From: Kribbella monticola
GTDB taxonomy: Bacteria > Actinomycetota > Actinomycetes > Propionibacteriales > Kribbellaceae
Reading direction: 5' to 3'
Assembly (NCBI RefSeq): GCF_003261635.1
Contig: NZ_QFXK01000022.1
Coordinates: 124,001 to 188,000 of the forward strand
Length of the DNA: 64,000 bases
Shown: piece by piece, positions 46,623 to 55,764 of the stretch
Position numbering within the stretch: the first letter of the stretch is position 1
Layout of the letters: every line of letters starts with the position of its first letter
Notes under the pieces: generated by a model
What the model saw: the letters and a program-made list of their open reading frames with translations, nothing else
What the model was told of the DNA's origin: nothing
The model's database searches: none
Made by a program: the position numbers and the translations under genes

Positions 46623-47033
46623 TCAGCTGGTCAGAGCCTGGTGGGTCTCGTCGAGCGTTTTGCGGGCTTGACGGTCTTCGGTCCAGTCGGTGAGCTGCCT
46701 GTCGCCAGCGGGGCGGGGGAGCAGGTGGAAGTGCAGGTGGAAGACGGTTTGGCCGGCTGCGGCGCCGTTGGCCTGGAGGACACTGATGCCGTCGGCATCC
46801 AATCTCGCTCTGAGCAGCCGCGCTGTGTGCTGCAGCGCAAGGCCGACCTCGGCGAGTGCTTCGGCGGCGCCTTGGTCCGCGAGGTCGCGAACGTGACGGC
46901 GCGGGACGACCAGGGTGTGGCCGGTTCGGAGCGGATTGATGTCGAGAAAGGCGCACGCGTTGTCGTCTATGTAGATGAATCTGGCTGGTGCGCGGCCGGA
47001 GGCGATGGCGCAGAAGATGCAGTGATCGCTCAT
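46623..47033 (-). CDS. HIT family protein (diadenosine/nucleotide hydrolase)
   Basis: 136 residues. The N-terminal zinc-type HCIFCAIASG and the histidine triad HLHFHLLPR are intact, with FLDINPLRTGHTLVVPRRHV between. Hydrolyses a nucleoside phosphate bond through a His-AMP intermediate. Its ATG overlaps the upstream GNAT stop (ATGA). Confidence 0.93.
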   Translation of the reverse strand: MSDHCIFCAIASGRAPARFIYIDDNACAFLDINPLRTGHTLVVPRRHVRDLADQGAAEALAEVGLALQHTARLLRARLDADGISVLQANGAAAGQTVFHLHFHLLPRPAGDRQLTDWTEDRQARKTLDETHQALTS

Positions 47034-48004
47034 CGCTGTCCTGCGTCGGCTGGGAGGGGGAGTTGGAGCCAGCCGCCTAGGTCGGTGCGGCCGGAGTTGT
47101 GGGCGGCGGTGAGGGCGCCGCGGTTGTTGGCGTGGATGGTGCCGAGGAGGAAGGACAGGTGGTTGGGCGGATGGGTGGGGAGGGCGCGGGCTAGCAGGGT
47201 GGTGAGGTGAGGGCCGTAGCCTCGGCCGCGGTAGGTGGGGGCGAGGATGACGTCCTGGACGATGTACGCCGGGAGGCCGAGGTTCTGACCGTCGGGGGAG
47301 GCCGCGATGTATCCGGCCCAGGAGCCGTCGACGAGCACCTCGAAGAGCAGACCGTCTTCCACGGTGCTTTCCAGCTTGTCAGGGCTCTGTAGTTGCGCCT
47401 GCTCGGAGTGTTCTGGGTGCGCCGCGTCAACTGCCGCGTACGCCGCCTGCGCGTGCTCGTAGTTCGCCAAGGAGGTTGCCGGGAGCAACGTCAGCTCTTC
47501 GGGCACGCGCTCGCCCGCACGTCGTAGTACGTCGAGGGGAGCGGCGAGGAACCGCTTGTCCGGAAGGCTTCCCGGGATCCACCCGACCGGTTGCGAACTC
47601 CACAGTCGCAGGTACTTCGGGTCGAGTGAACCGAAGTACTCCCAGGCCGCCCTCGCCGCCGGTCGCAGATCGCCAGGCTGCAACGGGCGGCTCAGCGCGG
47701 AGGCGTCGACGAAGGGCTTCGCCGGGTCGCCGCCCTCGTACCGCATGCTGAGCATCACGTGCTGATCGGCCGCGATCTGGACCCACTGGTTGAACATGAG
47801 CCCGATCGGCCGGCCGGGCGCGAACCGCTCGGCGCGGATCGCCGCGATCTCCGGATCCGTCAGCAGTTCGACGTCCAGCTCGTGCTGCTCGGTCAGGAGC
47901 TGGAGCCGCAGTTCGTCGTCGACCCACTCCCGGCTGACCGGATGCTGAGCCGGCAGGCTGAACCCGGCCAGGTCCCTGGCGGTCGGCAGTGCAGGATTCG
48001 TCAC
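47030..48004 (-). CDS. GNAT family N-acetyltransferase
   Basis: 324 residues from GTG 48004, chosen because the hairpin at 48024-48060 makes an earlier start unlikely. The C-terminal GNAT fold contains the acetyl-CoA pyrophosphate loop VILAPTYRGRGYGPHLTTLL and IHANNRGALTAAHNSGRTDL. The N-terminal 180 residues are an extra region without clear homology. Coupled to the HIT gene; the acceptor substrate is unknown. Confidence 0.82.
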   Translation of the reverse strand: MTNPALPTARDLAGFSLPAQHPVSREWVDDELRLQLLTEQHELDVELLTDPEIAAIRAERFAPGRPIGLMFNQWVQIAADQHVMLSMRYEGGDPAKPFVDASALSRPLQPGDLRPAARAAWEYFGSLDPKYLRLWSSQPVGWIPGSLPDKRFLAAPLDVLRRAGERVPEELTLLPATSLANYEHAQAAYAAVDAAHPEHSEQAQLQSPDKLESTVEDGLLFEVLVDGSWAGYIAASPDGQNLGLPAYIVQDVILAPTYRGRGYGPHLTTLLARALPTHPPNHLSFLLGTIHANNRGALTAAHNSGRTDLGGWLQLPLPADAGQR

Positions 48005-48023
48005 CTGCTGAGGAAACGCGAAC

Positions 48024-48060
48024 GCCCCGCAACCGTCAATCACATTTCCGGCTGCGGGGC
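48024..48060. terminator. Hairpin between AI-2E permease and GNAT genes
   Basis: GCCCCGCAACCG (48024-48035) and CGGCTGCGGGGC (48049-48060) pair with one mismatch. It follows the permease stop on the minus strand. Confidence 0.65.
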
Positions 48061-48071
48061 GGGTCGGCGGT

Positions 48072-49430
48072 TCAGGAAGCGTCGGCCTTGCGGACCCACA
48101 CCTCACGGATGATCAGCAGCACGGCCGCGGCCGTCGGGATCGCGAGCAGAGCGCCCACCACACCGAGCAGCGCGCCACCCAGCAGCGCGGCGATCACGGT
48201 CACCGCGCCCGGGATGTCGACCGCGCGGCGCATGATTCGCGGCGCGACGATGTAGTTCTCGATCTGCTGGTAGATCACGCCGTACGCCAGGCAGAACACG
48301 CCGGTCCACAACCCGTCGGTCAGCCCGATCAGCGTGATGATCACGCAGCCGATCAGACCACCGACCATCGGGATGAAGTCGGTGAAGACGACCACGATCG
48401 CCAGCGCCACGGCGTACTGGCCGAGGCCGACGATCTCCAGGAACACGAACGCGAAGAACCCGGCGGTGATCGCGACCAGGAACTGACCGCTGACGTACCC
48501 ACCGACGCGGCCGAGCACCTCGTCGCCGAGGATCGACACCCGCGGCCGCCGGCTGGCCGGGACGAGACTGTACGCCGCTTTCTTCACGGTCGGCAGCGAG
48601 GCGAGGAAGTACAGCGTCAGGATCAGCACCGTGAACGCCGAGAACAGTGCGTTCGCGACCACCTTGCCGACGCCGAGCACGCCGCCGAAGGCCTTCTGGG
48701 CCAGCGCCGGGTCCTGGATGTAGTCCTTCGCCTTGTCGATGAAGTGGTACTTCGTGTCCAGGTCCGTCAGCGTCTTGGACTTCGTCAGCAGATCGAGCCA
48801 GTCCGGCGCGTTGGTGATCAGCCCGTTGATCTGGTCCGTCACCACCGGCACGATCGCGAAACCGACGCCCGCGAACGCCCCGAGCACCAGCAGGAACACC
48901 ACGCCGACCGACAGCCCGCGTTTCAGCCCGCGGCGCATGAACCACTCGACCAGCGGGTTCAAGCCGACCGCGATGAACATCGAGACGATGAGCAGGATCA
49001 GCACCGACTTGGCCTGACCGAGCGCGTGCCACAGACCCCACGCGACCAGCACACCCAGCGCGGCGAAGAACCCGAAGACGAATGGGTTCGACCGGCGCAG
49101 TGGCGGACCAGGCGCGCCCATCCCCTCGGAGGGATGACGCTCGTCGATCAGTAGTTCGCCGACCAGGCTGTCCGCTTCGTCGGCATCGGCCTGCACGCGA
49201 TCGGCGTCGGCGTCCGCGCGGTCGGCGTCGGCATCGGCCGAGCGGGCCGCGACCTTGGCCTTGGTGGCCGAGTCCTCGGCCAGCTCGGCGGACGTTTCCG
49301 CTTCCTCGGCGGACTTGCCTGCGTCGTCGGCCGCGGCCTCAGCCTCGGCTGCCGCCGCTTTCGCCTCCCTGGCCGCGGCCTCGATCGCCGCGATGTTTCC
49401 GGCCGACGTGTCGTCGCCGGGTGGCGTCAC
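48072..49430 (-). CDS. AI-2E family transporter with alanine/aspartate-rich N-terminal tail
   Basis: 452 residues from GTG 49430, which overlaps the upstream stop (GTGA). Residues about 115-452 are the AI-2E/PerM permease: helices in VFGFFAALGVLVAWGLWHAL, MFIAVGLNPLVEWFMRRGLK, and FTDFIPMVGGLIGCVIITLI. The first 100 residues are unusual: an uninterrupted Ala/Glu/Asp/Lys coiled coil (AREAKAAAAEAEAAADDAGK; ADADADRADADADRVQADAD). This echoes the C-terminal tail of the preceding DivIVA-like protein. Export or channel role; substrate unknown. Confidence 0.88.
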   Translation of the reverse strand: MTPPGDDTSAGNIAAIEAAAREAKAAAAEAEAAADDAGKSAEEAETSAELAEDSATKAKVAARSADADADRADADADRVQADADEADSLVGELLIDERHPSEGMGAPGPPLRRSNPFVFGFFAALGVLVAWGLWHALGQAKSVLILLIVSMFIAVGLNPLVEWFMRRGLKRGLSVGVVFLLVLGAFAGVGFAIVPVVTDQINGLITNAPDWLDLLTKSKTLTDLDTKYHFIDKAKDYIQDPALAQKAFGGVLGVGKVVANALFSAFTVLILTLYFLASLPTVKKAAYSLVPASRRPRVSILGDEVLGRVGGYVSGQFLVAITAGFFAFVFLEIVGLGQYAVALAIVVVFTDFIPMVGGLIGCVIITLIGLTDGLWTGVFCLAYGVIYQQIENYIVAPRIMRRAVDIPGAVTVIAALLGGALLGVVGALLAIPTAAAVLLIIREVWVRKADAS

Positions 49431-51301
49431 CTGTCGTCCTTCGCGGCCTTGGCGTCGCCCTCGTCCGCCTTGTCGGCAGCGATCTCGGCGTCGTCGTCGG
49501 TGTCGGTGTCGGCCTTCGCGATGGAGTCGGCCTTCGCGATGGAGTCGGCCTTCGCGATGGAGTCGGTCTTCGCGTTGGCGCCGGTCTTCTCGTCGGAGTC
49601 GCTCTTCGCGGTGAAGTCGGTCTTCGCGGTGGAGTCGGCCTTGGCATCGGCATCGGTGCCGGCCTTCGCGTCGGCGTCGGCCTGCGCCGTCACCGCGTCG
49701 GCCGCTGACTTCTTGCCGTTCGCCGAGCCTTCGAGCCGGAACTCGTCGATCCGGGTCGCGTCGCGCGGCTCGTCGGACCGCGCCGCCTCGAGCGTCGACA
49801 CGTCCACGCGCAGGCCGGTGTCGATCCGGGTCTCGTCGACCCGTGCGCCGCCCGCGTCAGCCCCGGTGAACGGGCTGCTCCCGCCGTACGCGCTCCCGCT
49901 CGACGTCGTACCGAACGCGGAGGTCGGCGCCTCCTTGGCCGACGCCCCGCCGTACGAACTGCCGCTCGCCGACGCTCCGCCGTACGAGCTGTCGTTCCCC
50001 GAAGCGCCGCCGTACGAGCTGTCGTTCGCCGAGGCACTGCCGTACGAGTTGTCGCTCGATGAAGCGCCGCCGTACGCGTTGTCGTTGCTCGGTGTGGAGT
50101 ACGAACCGATGTTGGGGTACGACGGGGTGTCGGTGGCCGGTGCGCTGAACGGGCTCCCGGTGCGACCGAACGGGCTGTCCGTGCTGCTGCTCGGTGCTGC
50201 CGGAGCCGGAGTGCCGCCGGAGTTGAACGGCGTGTACGTCGGGGCGGCGGTCTCCGAGTCGAGCTCGGCGGCCTGCCGGGCGATGTTGCCGGCGATCTCG
50301 TTCAGGCCGGCGATCTGGGCCAGGATGCCGTCGCGGCGCTTGGCCAATCGCTCGGTCTCGCGGGCGACGATCGTCCGGGACCGCTCCGCCTCGTCCGCGG
50401 CGTTGGCCAGCTCGGCCTCCGAACGCGTCCGGGCGGTGGTGAGCAGTTGCTCGGCCTCACGACGGGCGCGGGCGAGCGTGCGCTCGGCCGACTCCTCCGC
50501 CTGAGCGCGGATCTTCGCCGCCTGTGCGGTGGCCTCGGCGACCCGACGCTCGGACGCCTCGGCGGCCTCGCGCATCTGGGTGGTCAGGTTCTCGGTGTCG
50601 CTGGCGATCTGGGAGTGCTTGTCGGCCAGCTCCTTGGCCTGCTGCTCGCGCTCGTCGGCGAGGCGGGCCCGCAGAGCGGCGGACTCGCGCTGGATCGCCG
50701 TACGGATCTTCTCCGCCTCGTGCAGCGCGCCGTTCTTCAGCGTGCTGGACTGCGACTCGGCCGTCAGCTGCAACTGCTCGGCCTTGCGGCGGGCGGCAGC
50801 GAGGACCTCGCCCGCCTCGGTCTCGGCGGTGCGGCGAATCTCGGCCGCGTCGCCCTCGGCGGTACGGCGCAGGCTGTCGGCCTCGTTCAGCGCGACGGTG
50901 CGGATGTCCTGCGCCTCGCGCTCACCGGCTGCCCGGGCCGAAGCGGCCTCCTTGGCGGCGGTGGCGCGCAGTTCGTCGGCCTCGCGCTTGGCCTCTTCCA
51001 GTGCCTCGGAGGCCTGGTCCTGGGCGAGCCGGAGGATCTGCGCCGCGCGGTCACCGAGCCCCGCGTACGACGGGTTGGCGCTGGCCTCGAGTTGGCGCTT
51101 GGCCTCGTCGAGCTGGCGTTGCAGTGGCGCCGAGTTGTTCTGCAACTCGTCCACCCGGTTGCGCGCTTCGGCAAGCTGCGCCTCCAGCGCGCGGACGTAG
51201 TCGTCCACTGCCTGCTTGTCGTACCCGCGCCGACCGACGGGGAAGCCCCCGGCAGCGGTCGCCGTACGGTCGAAGAACGGCAGGCTCGACTCGTCAGCCA
51301 T
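49427..51301 (-). CDS. DivIVA-domain coiled-coil protein (Scy/FilP-like)
   Basis: 624 residues from ATG 51301 (GAAGGGA ribosome site). The N-terminal DivIVA-type anchor is FPVGRRGYDKQAVDDYVRAL. A long Ala/Glu/Arg coiled coil runs to about 310 and is interrupted by RGYD-like heptad breaks. A Pro/Ser/Gly/Tyr-rich linker holds five 10-residue SYGGAS-type repeats, and an Ala/Asp/Lys tail holds 6-residue ADSIAK repeats. Such proteins organise polar growth in filamentous actinomycetes. From memory, filP and scy in Streptomyces lie next to the methylmalonyl-CoA epimerase gene, and mce is 2.7 kb away here. This supports a polarisome role. Confidence 0.88.
   Translation of the reverse strand: MADESSLPFFDRTATAAGGFPVGRRGYDKQAVDDYVRALEAQLAEARNRVDELQNNSAPLQRQLDEAKRQLEASANPSYAGLGDRAAQILRLAQDQASEALEEAKREADELRATAAKEAASARAAGEREAQDIRTVALNEADSLRRTAEGDAAEIRRTAETEAGEVLAAARRKAEQLQLTAESQSSTLKNGALHEAEKIRTAIQRESAALRARLADEREQQAKELADKHSQIASDTENLTTQMREAAEASERRVAEATAQAAKIRAQAEESAERTLARARREAEQLLTTARTRSEAELANAADEAERSRTIVARETERLAKRRDGILAQIAGLNEIAGNIARQAAELDSETAAPTYTPFNSGGTPAPAAPSSSTDSPFGRTGSPFSAPATDTPSYPNIGSYSTPSNDNAYGGASSSDNSYGSASANDSSYGGASGNDSSYGGASASGSSYGGASAKEAPTSAFGTTSSGSAYGGSSPFTGADAGGARVDETRIDTGLRVDVSTLEAARSDEPRDATRIDEFRLEGSANGKKSAADAVTAQADADAKAGTDADAKADSTAKTDFTAKSDSDEKTGANAKTDSIAKADSIAKADSIAKADTDTDDDAEIAADKADEGDAKAAKDDR
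49508..49561 (-). repeat. Three 18-bp in-frame repeats in the DivIVA-like gene
   Basis: GTCGGCCTTCGCGATGGA repeats exactly three times (49508, 49526, 49544), plus a partial copy. On the coding strand they encode a repeated ADSIAK unit in the C-terminal tail. Confidence 0.9.
49938..50087 (-). repeat. Five 30-bp in-frame repeats in the DivIVA-like gene
   Basis: Five near-identical 30-base units start at 49938, 49968, 49998, 50028 and 50058, each with GCCGTACGA at its centre. They encode five SSYGGAS-type decapeptides in the linker. Confidence 0.88.
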
Positions 51302-51381
51302 CCCCAAGTTCCCTTCTAGGCGGCTCGGATGAAATCCCCACCCTAGAGCCTGTCAGAACCACCCCACCAACACCTAACCGC

Positions 51382-51430
51382 CCCTGTGCACAACCCACTC
51401 AAGGGAAGGGAACCCTGTGCACGACCCACT
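51382..51430. repeat. Direct repeat upstream of the DivIVA-like gene
   Basis: CCCTGTGCACAACCCACT at 51382-51399 recurs with one change at 51413-51430 (31-base period). Each has a GTGCAC palindrome. They lie 81-129 bases upstream of the DivIVA-like start, in the 244-base gap before ccr, and could be tandem operator sites. Confidence 0.6.
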
Positions 51431-51451
51431 GAAATGAAGTAGGGCGGGACG

Positions 51452-51482
51452 CGGGCACCTCACCTTCATCGCTGGGTGCCCG
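51452..51482. terminator. Hairpin behind ccr
   Basis: CGGGCACC (51452-51459) pairs with GGTGCCCG (51475-51482), downstream of the ccr stop on the minus strand. Confidence 0.55.
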
Positions 51483-51545
51483 GGTGCGGCGCGTGGCTGG
51501 GCAGCGGGGCGGGGCTGTCCAGGTGTGCTGTCGGGTTGGTGCGGG

Positions 51546-52877
51546 TCAGCGGTTGCGGAAGCGGTTGATCTTTTCCAGGTGCTGGGCGCGGAGGTCGGGG
51601 TTGGTGACGCCGAGGCCTTCGGTGGGGGCGAGGGTGAGGACGCCGACCTTGCCCTGGTGGAGGTTGCGGTGGACGTCGTACGCCGCCTGGCCGGTCTCCT
51701 CCAGCGGGTAGACCTTCGAAACCGTCGGGTGGACCATGCCCTTCGCGATCAGCCGGTTGGCCTCCCAGGCCTCGCGGTAGTTGGCGAAGTGCGAGCCGAT
51801 GATCCGCTTCAGGTTCATCCACAGGTACCGGTTGTCGTACTCGTGCATGAACCCGGTCGTCGAGGCACACGTCACGATCGTCCCGCCCTTGCGCGCGACG
51901 AACACCGACGCTCCGAACGTGTCCCGCCCCGGGTGCTCGAAGACGATGTCCGGATCGTCCCCACCGGTCAGCTCACGGATCTTCGCACCCAGCCGCTTCC
52001 ACTCCTTCGGATCCTGCGTCTGCTCATCCGACCAGAACTTGTACCCCTCGGCCGACCGGTCGATGATCAGCTCGGCCCCCATCGCCCGGCAGATCTCCGC
52101 CTTCTCCGGCGACGACACCACGCAGACCGGGATCGCCCCGCCGTTCAGCGCGAACTGCGTCGCGTACGAACCGAGACCACCCGACGCGCCCCAGACCAGC
52201 ACGACGTCGCCCTGCTTCATGTTCGCGCCGTTCGCCGACACCAACTGCCGGTACGCCGTGGAGTTCACCAGGCCGGGCGAGGCAGCCTCTTCCCAGGTGA
52301 GGTGGGCCGGCTTCGGCATCAACTGGTTCGACTTCACCAGCGCGAGTTCGGCCAGGCCGCCGAAGTTGGTCTCGAAGCCCCAGATCCGCTGCTCCGAATC
52401 CATCATCGTGTCGTTGTGCCCATCGGGCGATTCCAGCTCGACCGACAGGCAGTGGGCGACCACCTCGTCGCCCGGTTTCCACGCGTTCACGCCCGGCCCG
52501 GTCCGCAGTACGACGCCGGACAGGTCGGAGCCGACCACGTGGTACGGCAGGTCGTGGCGGGCGGTCAGCGGCGACAACTTCCCGTACCGCTTGAGGAAAC
52601 TGAACGTCGAGACCGGCTCGAAGATCGACGTCCAGACCGTGTTGTAGTTGATCGCACTGGCCATCACCGCGATCAGCGCCTCGCCCGGACCGAGCTCCGG
52701 CGTCGGTACGTCGTCCAGGTGCAGGCTCTTGCGCGGATCCTTCTCGCGACTGTCCATCCCGTCGAACATGGTCGCCTCGTCGGCGTGCACGGTGATGCCG
52801 CGATAGTGCTCGGGCACCGGGATTTCGCCGAGGGCTGCGTTCTCGCCGGCCAGGATCGCGTCGAGGATCTGCTTCAC
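51546..52877 (-). CDS. ccr: Crotonyl-CoA carboxylase/reductase
   Basis: 443 residues from GTG 52877 (GGAGG six bases upstream). Reductively carboxylates crotonyl-CoA with NADPH and CO2 to ethylmalonyl-CoA. The NADPH fold has VLVWGASGGLGSYATQFALN. The four residues known to hold CO2 in the Kitasatospora setae enzyme (Asn81, Phe170, Glu171, His365) appear with a constant offset of two: Asn79, Phe168, Glu169 and His363. The C-terminal LHQGKVGVL-LAP-EGLGV is family typical. Monocistronic here, with hairpin behind. Confidence 0.97.
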   Translation of the reverse strand: MKQILDAILAGENAALGEIPVPEHYRGITVHADEATMFDGMDSREKDPRKSLHLDDVPTPELGPGEALIAVMASAINYNTVWTSIFEPVSTFSFLKRYGKLSPLTARHDLPYHVVGSDLSGVVLRTGPGVNAWKPGDEVVAHCLSVELESPDGHNDTMMDSEQRIWGFETNFGGLAELALVKSNQLMPKPAHLTWEEAASPGLVNSTAYRQLVSANGANMKQGDVVLVWGASGGLGSYATQFALNGGAIPVCVVSSPEKAEICRAMGAELIIDRSAEGYKFWSDEQTQDPKEWKRLGAKIRELTGGDDPDIVFEHPGRDTFGASVFVARKGGTIVTCASTTGFMHEYDNRYLWMNLKRIIGSHFANYREAWEANRLIAKGMVHPTVSKVYPLEETGQAAYDVHRNLHQGKVGVLTLAPTEGLGVTNPDLRAQHLEKINRFRNR

Positions 52878-53044
52878 GTCGTACCTCCGAATAGGTGGGG
52901 CGTGTGAGCGGAATCTACCGACGAGTATGCCCGCGCTGCAGCGGTCTGTGACCTAGTTCGCAGCCGTTGAGACGACCGTCACTTTCTCAGTCCAGTGCGT
53001 TTGGTGGTCTTATCGAGCGACTGGCTTTCGATGTCAGCGCCGGG

Positions 53045-53956
53045 TCAGTCCAGCCGGGTGTGCAGGCGCACCTGGGTGAAGCCGGCGCCGGAGCGGATCT
53101 GGACCAGGTCGCAGAGCTGGTTCGCGAGCCAGACGCCGCGGCCGCCGAGGCTGTCGACCGGCGGCAGCACCCGACCGACCAGCAGGTCGTCGATCCGCCC
53201 GCGGTCGGCCACCTCCAGCACCAGCGCGCCGTCCTCGGACCACATCCACAACGTCCCCCGCCCGCCGCCGAAGCGGATGCTGTTCGTACAGATCTCGTGC
53301 AGGGCCAGCGCGACGTCGTCGATCCGCGAACCGGGCAGACCCCGCAACCGCGCACGCCCGGTGAACCAGCGCCGTACGTCGGCCAGCTCGGCGAGCCCGA
53401 AGTCGAGCCTTTCCGCGTACTCCGGTACGCCGGGCAGCGGGGTTCGGAAAGCCCGCTCGGTGGCCGACCGATCGAAGCAACCCGCGTGTGTCTCGGCAAC
53501 CGCCGGGGTCGCCATCGACGCGTCGTACGGGCAGAGCAGTTGGAACGGGCCGTCGTTCTCGAACGCGAGGTTCAGCAGTGCCTCGTGCAGTGTCGCCTCG
53601 GCGAACTCGGCCGCGGTCCGGCCCGGATAGGCGGGTTCGCCGATGCCACGCACCGGCCGGCCCGGGTGCTGGTCGAGCAGATTGCGCCACAGTGGGATGA
53701 TCCGCGCCGGGTTGCGGCCCGCCGTGGTGATGTCGAGGAAGGTCACCTGGTCCGCGGCGGAGCCCAGAGCCGAGCGCAGCTTGGTGATCCCGGCAGGCGG
53801 CAGTGCCGCGAGCACGGCCTCGCCACCGGCCACGCCGTCGCGGACGAAGGCCGAGGTCTGCTGGACGAACTCGTCGTCGTCGCGATAGACGAAAGCGTCG
53901 TGCAGAAACCCGTCCGGGGCACCGTGCAGGGATCTCGTAGCGCTGTCGATCAGCAC
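53045..53956 (-). CDS. RsbA-family protein: MEDS sensor plus HATPase anti-sigma kinase
   Basis: 303 residues from GTG 53956. N-terminal MEDS-type domain: HDAFVYRDDDEFVQQTSAFV, LLCPYDASMATPAVAETHAG. The C-terminal GHKL ATPase (VALALHEICTNSIRFGGGRG, LVLEVADRGRIDDLLVGRVL, GGRGVWLANQLCD) belongs to the SpoIIAB/RsbW anti-sigma kinase group. Likely part of partner-switching control with STAS proteins; the STAS gene at 11752 is a possible but distant partner. The start has no strong ribosome site. Confidence 0.85.
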   Translation of the reverse strand: MLIDSATRSLHGAPDGFLHDAFVYRDDDEFVQQTSAFVRDGVAGGEAVLAALPPAGITKLRSALGSAADQVTFLDITTAGRNPARIIPLWRNLLDQHPGRPVRGIGEPAYPGRTAAEFAEATLHEALLNLAFENDGPFQLLCPYDASMATPAVAETHAGCFDRSATERAFRTPLPGVPEYAERLDFGLAELADVRRWFTGRARLRGLPGSRIDDVALALHEICTNSIRFGGGRGTLWMWSEDGALVLEVADRGRIDDLLVGRVLPPVDSLGGRGVWLANQLCDLVQIRSGAGFTQVRLHTRLD

Positions 53957-54012
53957 TCCAACAGACTAGTCCCGTACCGGCGGGTCGGCCTCGTGACAGC
54001 GCCCGGCAGATC

Positions 54013-54444
54013 TCAGGCGGGCTCGACCAGCTCGACCAGGACGCCGCCGGCCGAGCGCGGGTGGATGAAGTTGACCCGCGAGTTGGCCGTCCCGCGCCGC
54101 GGTTCGTCGTACAGGAGTTCGGCGCCGCGCTCGCGCAAAGTGGCGGAGACCTGGTCGAGGTCGCGGACCCGGTACGCGAGCTGCTGGATCCCGGGGCCGC
54201 GCCGGCTGAGGAACTTGGCGATCGGGGAGTCGTCGGACAGTGGCGCCAGCAACTGGATCGACGAACCGGACCCGCCGACCGACAGCATCGCCTCGCGGAC
54301 CCCTTGGTCTTCGTTGATCTCCTCGTGCGCGACCGTCATCCCGAACATCTCCGCGTAGTACCGGACGGCCTCGTCGAAGTCCGCCACGGCGATGCCGACG
54401 TGGTCGATCGCCTCGAACAGCGTCAGGGTTCCGGTGTGCTCCAT
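54013..54444 (-). CDS. mce: Methylmalonyl-CoA/ethylmalonyl-CoA epimerase
   Basis: 143 residues from ATG 54444. Two beta-alpha-beta-beta-beta halves of the vicinal oxygen chelate fold: AIDHVGIAVADFDEAVRYYA with first metal His, IQLLAPLSD, PGIQQLAYRVRDLD with second His replaced by Gln as common in the fold, and VLVELVEP with Glu. Equilibrates (2R) and (2S) acyl-CoA. Divergent from the thiolase. Longer frames upstream run through the thiolase gene and are artefacts. Confidence 0.93.
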   Translation of the reverse strand: MEHTGTLTLFEAIDHVGIAVADFDEAVRYYAEMFGMTVAHEEINEDQGVREAMLSVGGSGSSIQLLAPLSDDSPIAKFLSRRGPGIQQLAYRVRDLDQVSATLRERGAELLYDEPRRGTANSRVNFIHPRSAGGVLVELVEPA

Positions 54445-54524
54445 GGCCACAGACTGTCCCAGTTCCGGCCTTGAATCCAAGGAGTGTGACCCGATCGACA
54501 GCGGCGTACCAGTGTCCTCGCAGG

Positions 54525-54530
54525 TATCGT
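54525..54530 (+). promoter_or_regulatory. Candidate leaderless -10 (thiolase-meaB operon)
   Basis: TATCGT lies 7 bases before ATG 54538, in the 93-base gap divergent from mce. Confidence 0.45.
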
Positions 54531-54537
54531 GACAGAC

Positions 54538-55752
54538 ATGTCTGACGCCACTCGCAGCTCGCAGAACTCCAGTGTCATCGTCGCCGGCGCACGGACCCCG
54601 ATCGGGCGGTTGCTGGGCGGCCTCAAAGGCTTCACCGGTGCCGACCTCGGTGGCTTCGCGATCAAGGGCGCGCTGGACAAGGCCGGCGTCGCGCCGGACC
54701 AGGTGGAGTACGTGATCATGGGCCAGGTGCTGCAGGCCGGCGCGGGCCAGATCGCGGCCCGCCAGGCGGCCGTCAAGGCCGGTATCCCGATGAACGTTCC
54801 CGCGATCACCATCAACAAGGTCTGCCTGTCCGGCCTGAACGCGATCGCGCTGGCCGACCAGCTGATCCGCGCCGGCGAGTACGACGTGGTGGTGGCCGGC
54901 GGGATGGAGTCGATGACGAACGCCCCGCACCTGCTGCCGAAGTCGCGCGAGGGCTTCAAGTACGGCGATGTGACGATGGTCGACTCGATGGCCTTCGACG
55001 GACTCTGGGACGCCTTCACCGACCAGGCGATGGGCGCGCTCACCGACCAGGCGAACAACTCGGGCCTGCAGCTGACCCGCGAGGAGCAGGACGAGTTCAG
55101 CGCCCGGTCGCACCAGCTGGCGGCGCAGAGCTGGAAGAACGGCGTGTTCGCCGACGAGGTCGTCCCGGTCGAGGTGCCGCAGCGCAAGGGCGACCCGCTG
55201 GTGATCGACAGCGACGAAGGCGTCCGGGCCGACACCTCGGTCGAGACGCTGTCGCGGCTGCGGCCGGCCTTCGGCAAGGACGGCACGATCACGGCCGGCT
55301 CGGCCTCGCAGATCTCCGACGGTGGCTGTGCCGTCGTCGTGATGAGCAAGGCGAAGGCCGAAGAGCTCGGGCTGACCTGGCTCGCCGAGATCGGCGCCCA
55401 CGGTTCGGTGGCCGGTCCCGACTCGACGTTGCAGAGCCAGCCGGCGAACGCGATCGTCAAGGCCTGCTCGAAGGAAGGCATCGAGCCGGCCGCGCTCGAC
55501 CTGATCGAGATCAACGAGGCGTTCGCGGCGGTCGGGATCGCCAGCGCGCGCGAGTTGAACGTCGAGCTGGACAAGGTCAATGTCAACGGCGGCGCGATCG
55601 CCCTCGGCCACCCGATCGGTATGTCCGGCGCACGACTGGTCCTGCACCTCGCGCTGGAGCTCAAGCGCCGCGGTGGCGGCACCGGCGCGGCCGCCCTGTG
55701 CGGTGGCGGCGGGCAGGGTGACGCCCTGATCGTCCGCGTGCCCAGCAGCTGA
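54538..55752 (+). CDS. Acetyl-CoA C-acetyltransferase (thiolase)
   Basis: 404 residues. Condenses two acetyl-CoA to acetoacetyl-CoA, or cleaves it. Nucleophile Cys96 in [10 protein letters not shown], catalytic His in [12 protein letters not shown], and second Cys in [14 protein letters not shown] are all in place. Followed 12 bases later by meaB, forming a two-gene operon that starts the acetyl-CoA assimilation route continued by Ccr and MeaA. Confidence 0.95.
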   Translation: MSDATRSSQNSSVIVAGARTPIGRLLGGLKGFTGADLGGFAIKGALDKAGVAPDQVEYVIMGQVLQAGAGQIAARQAAVKAGIPMNVPAITINKVCLSGLNAIALADQLIRAGEYDVVVAGGMESMTNAPHLLPKSREGFKYGDVTMVDSMAFDGLWDAFTDQAMGALTDQANNSGLQLTREEQDEFSARSHQLAAQSWKNGVFADEVVPVEVPQRKGDPLVIDSDEGVRADTSVETLSRLRPAFGKDGTITAGSASQISDGGCAVVVMSKAKAEELGLTWLAEIGAHGSVAGPDSTLQSQPANAIVKACSKEGIEPAALDLIEINEAFAAVGIASARELNVELDKVNVNGGAIALGHPIGMSGARLVLHLALELKRRGGGTGAAALCGGGGQGDALIVRVPSS

Positions 55753-55764
55753 CAGACTGACCTG

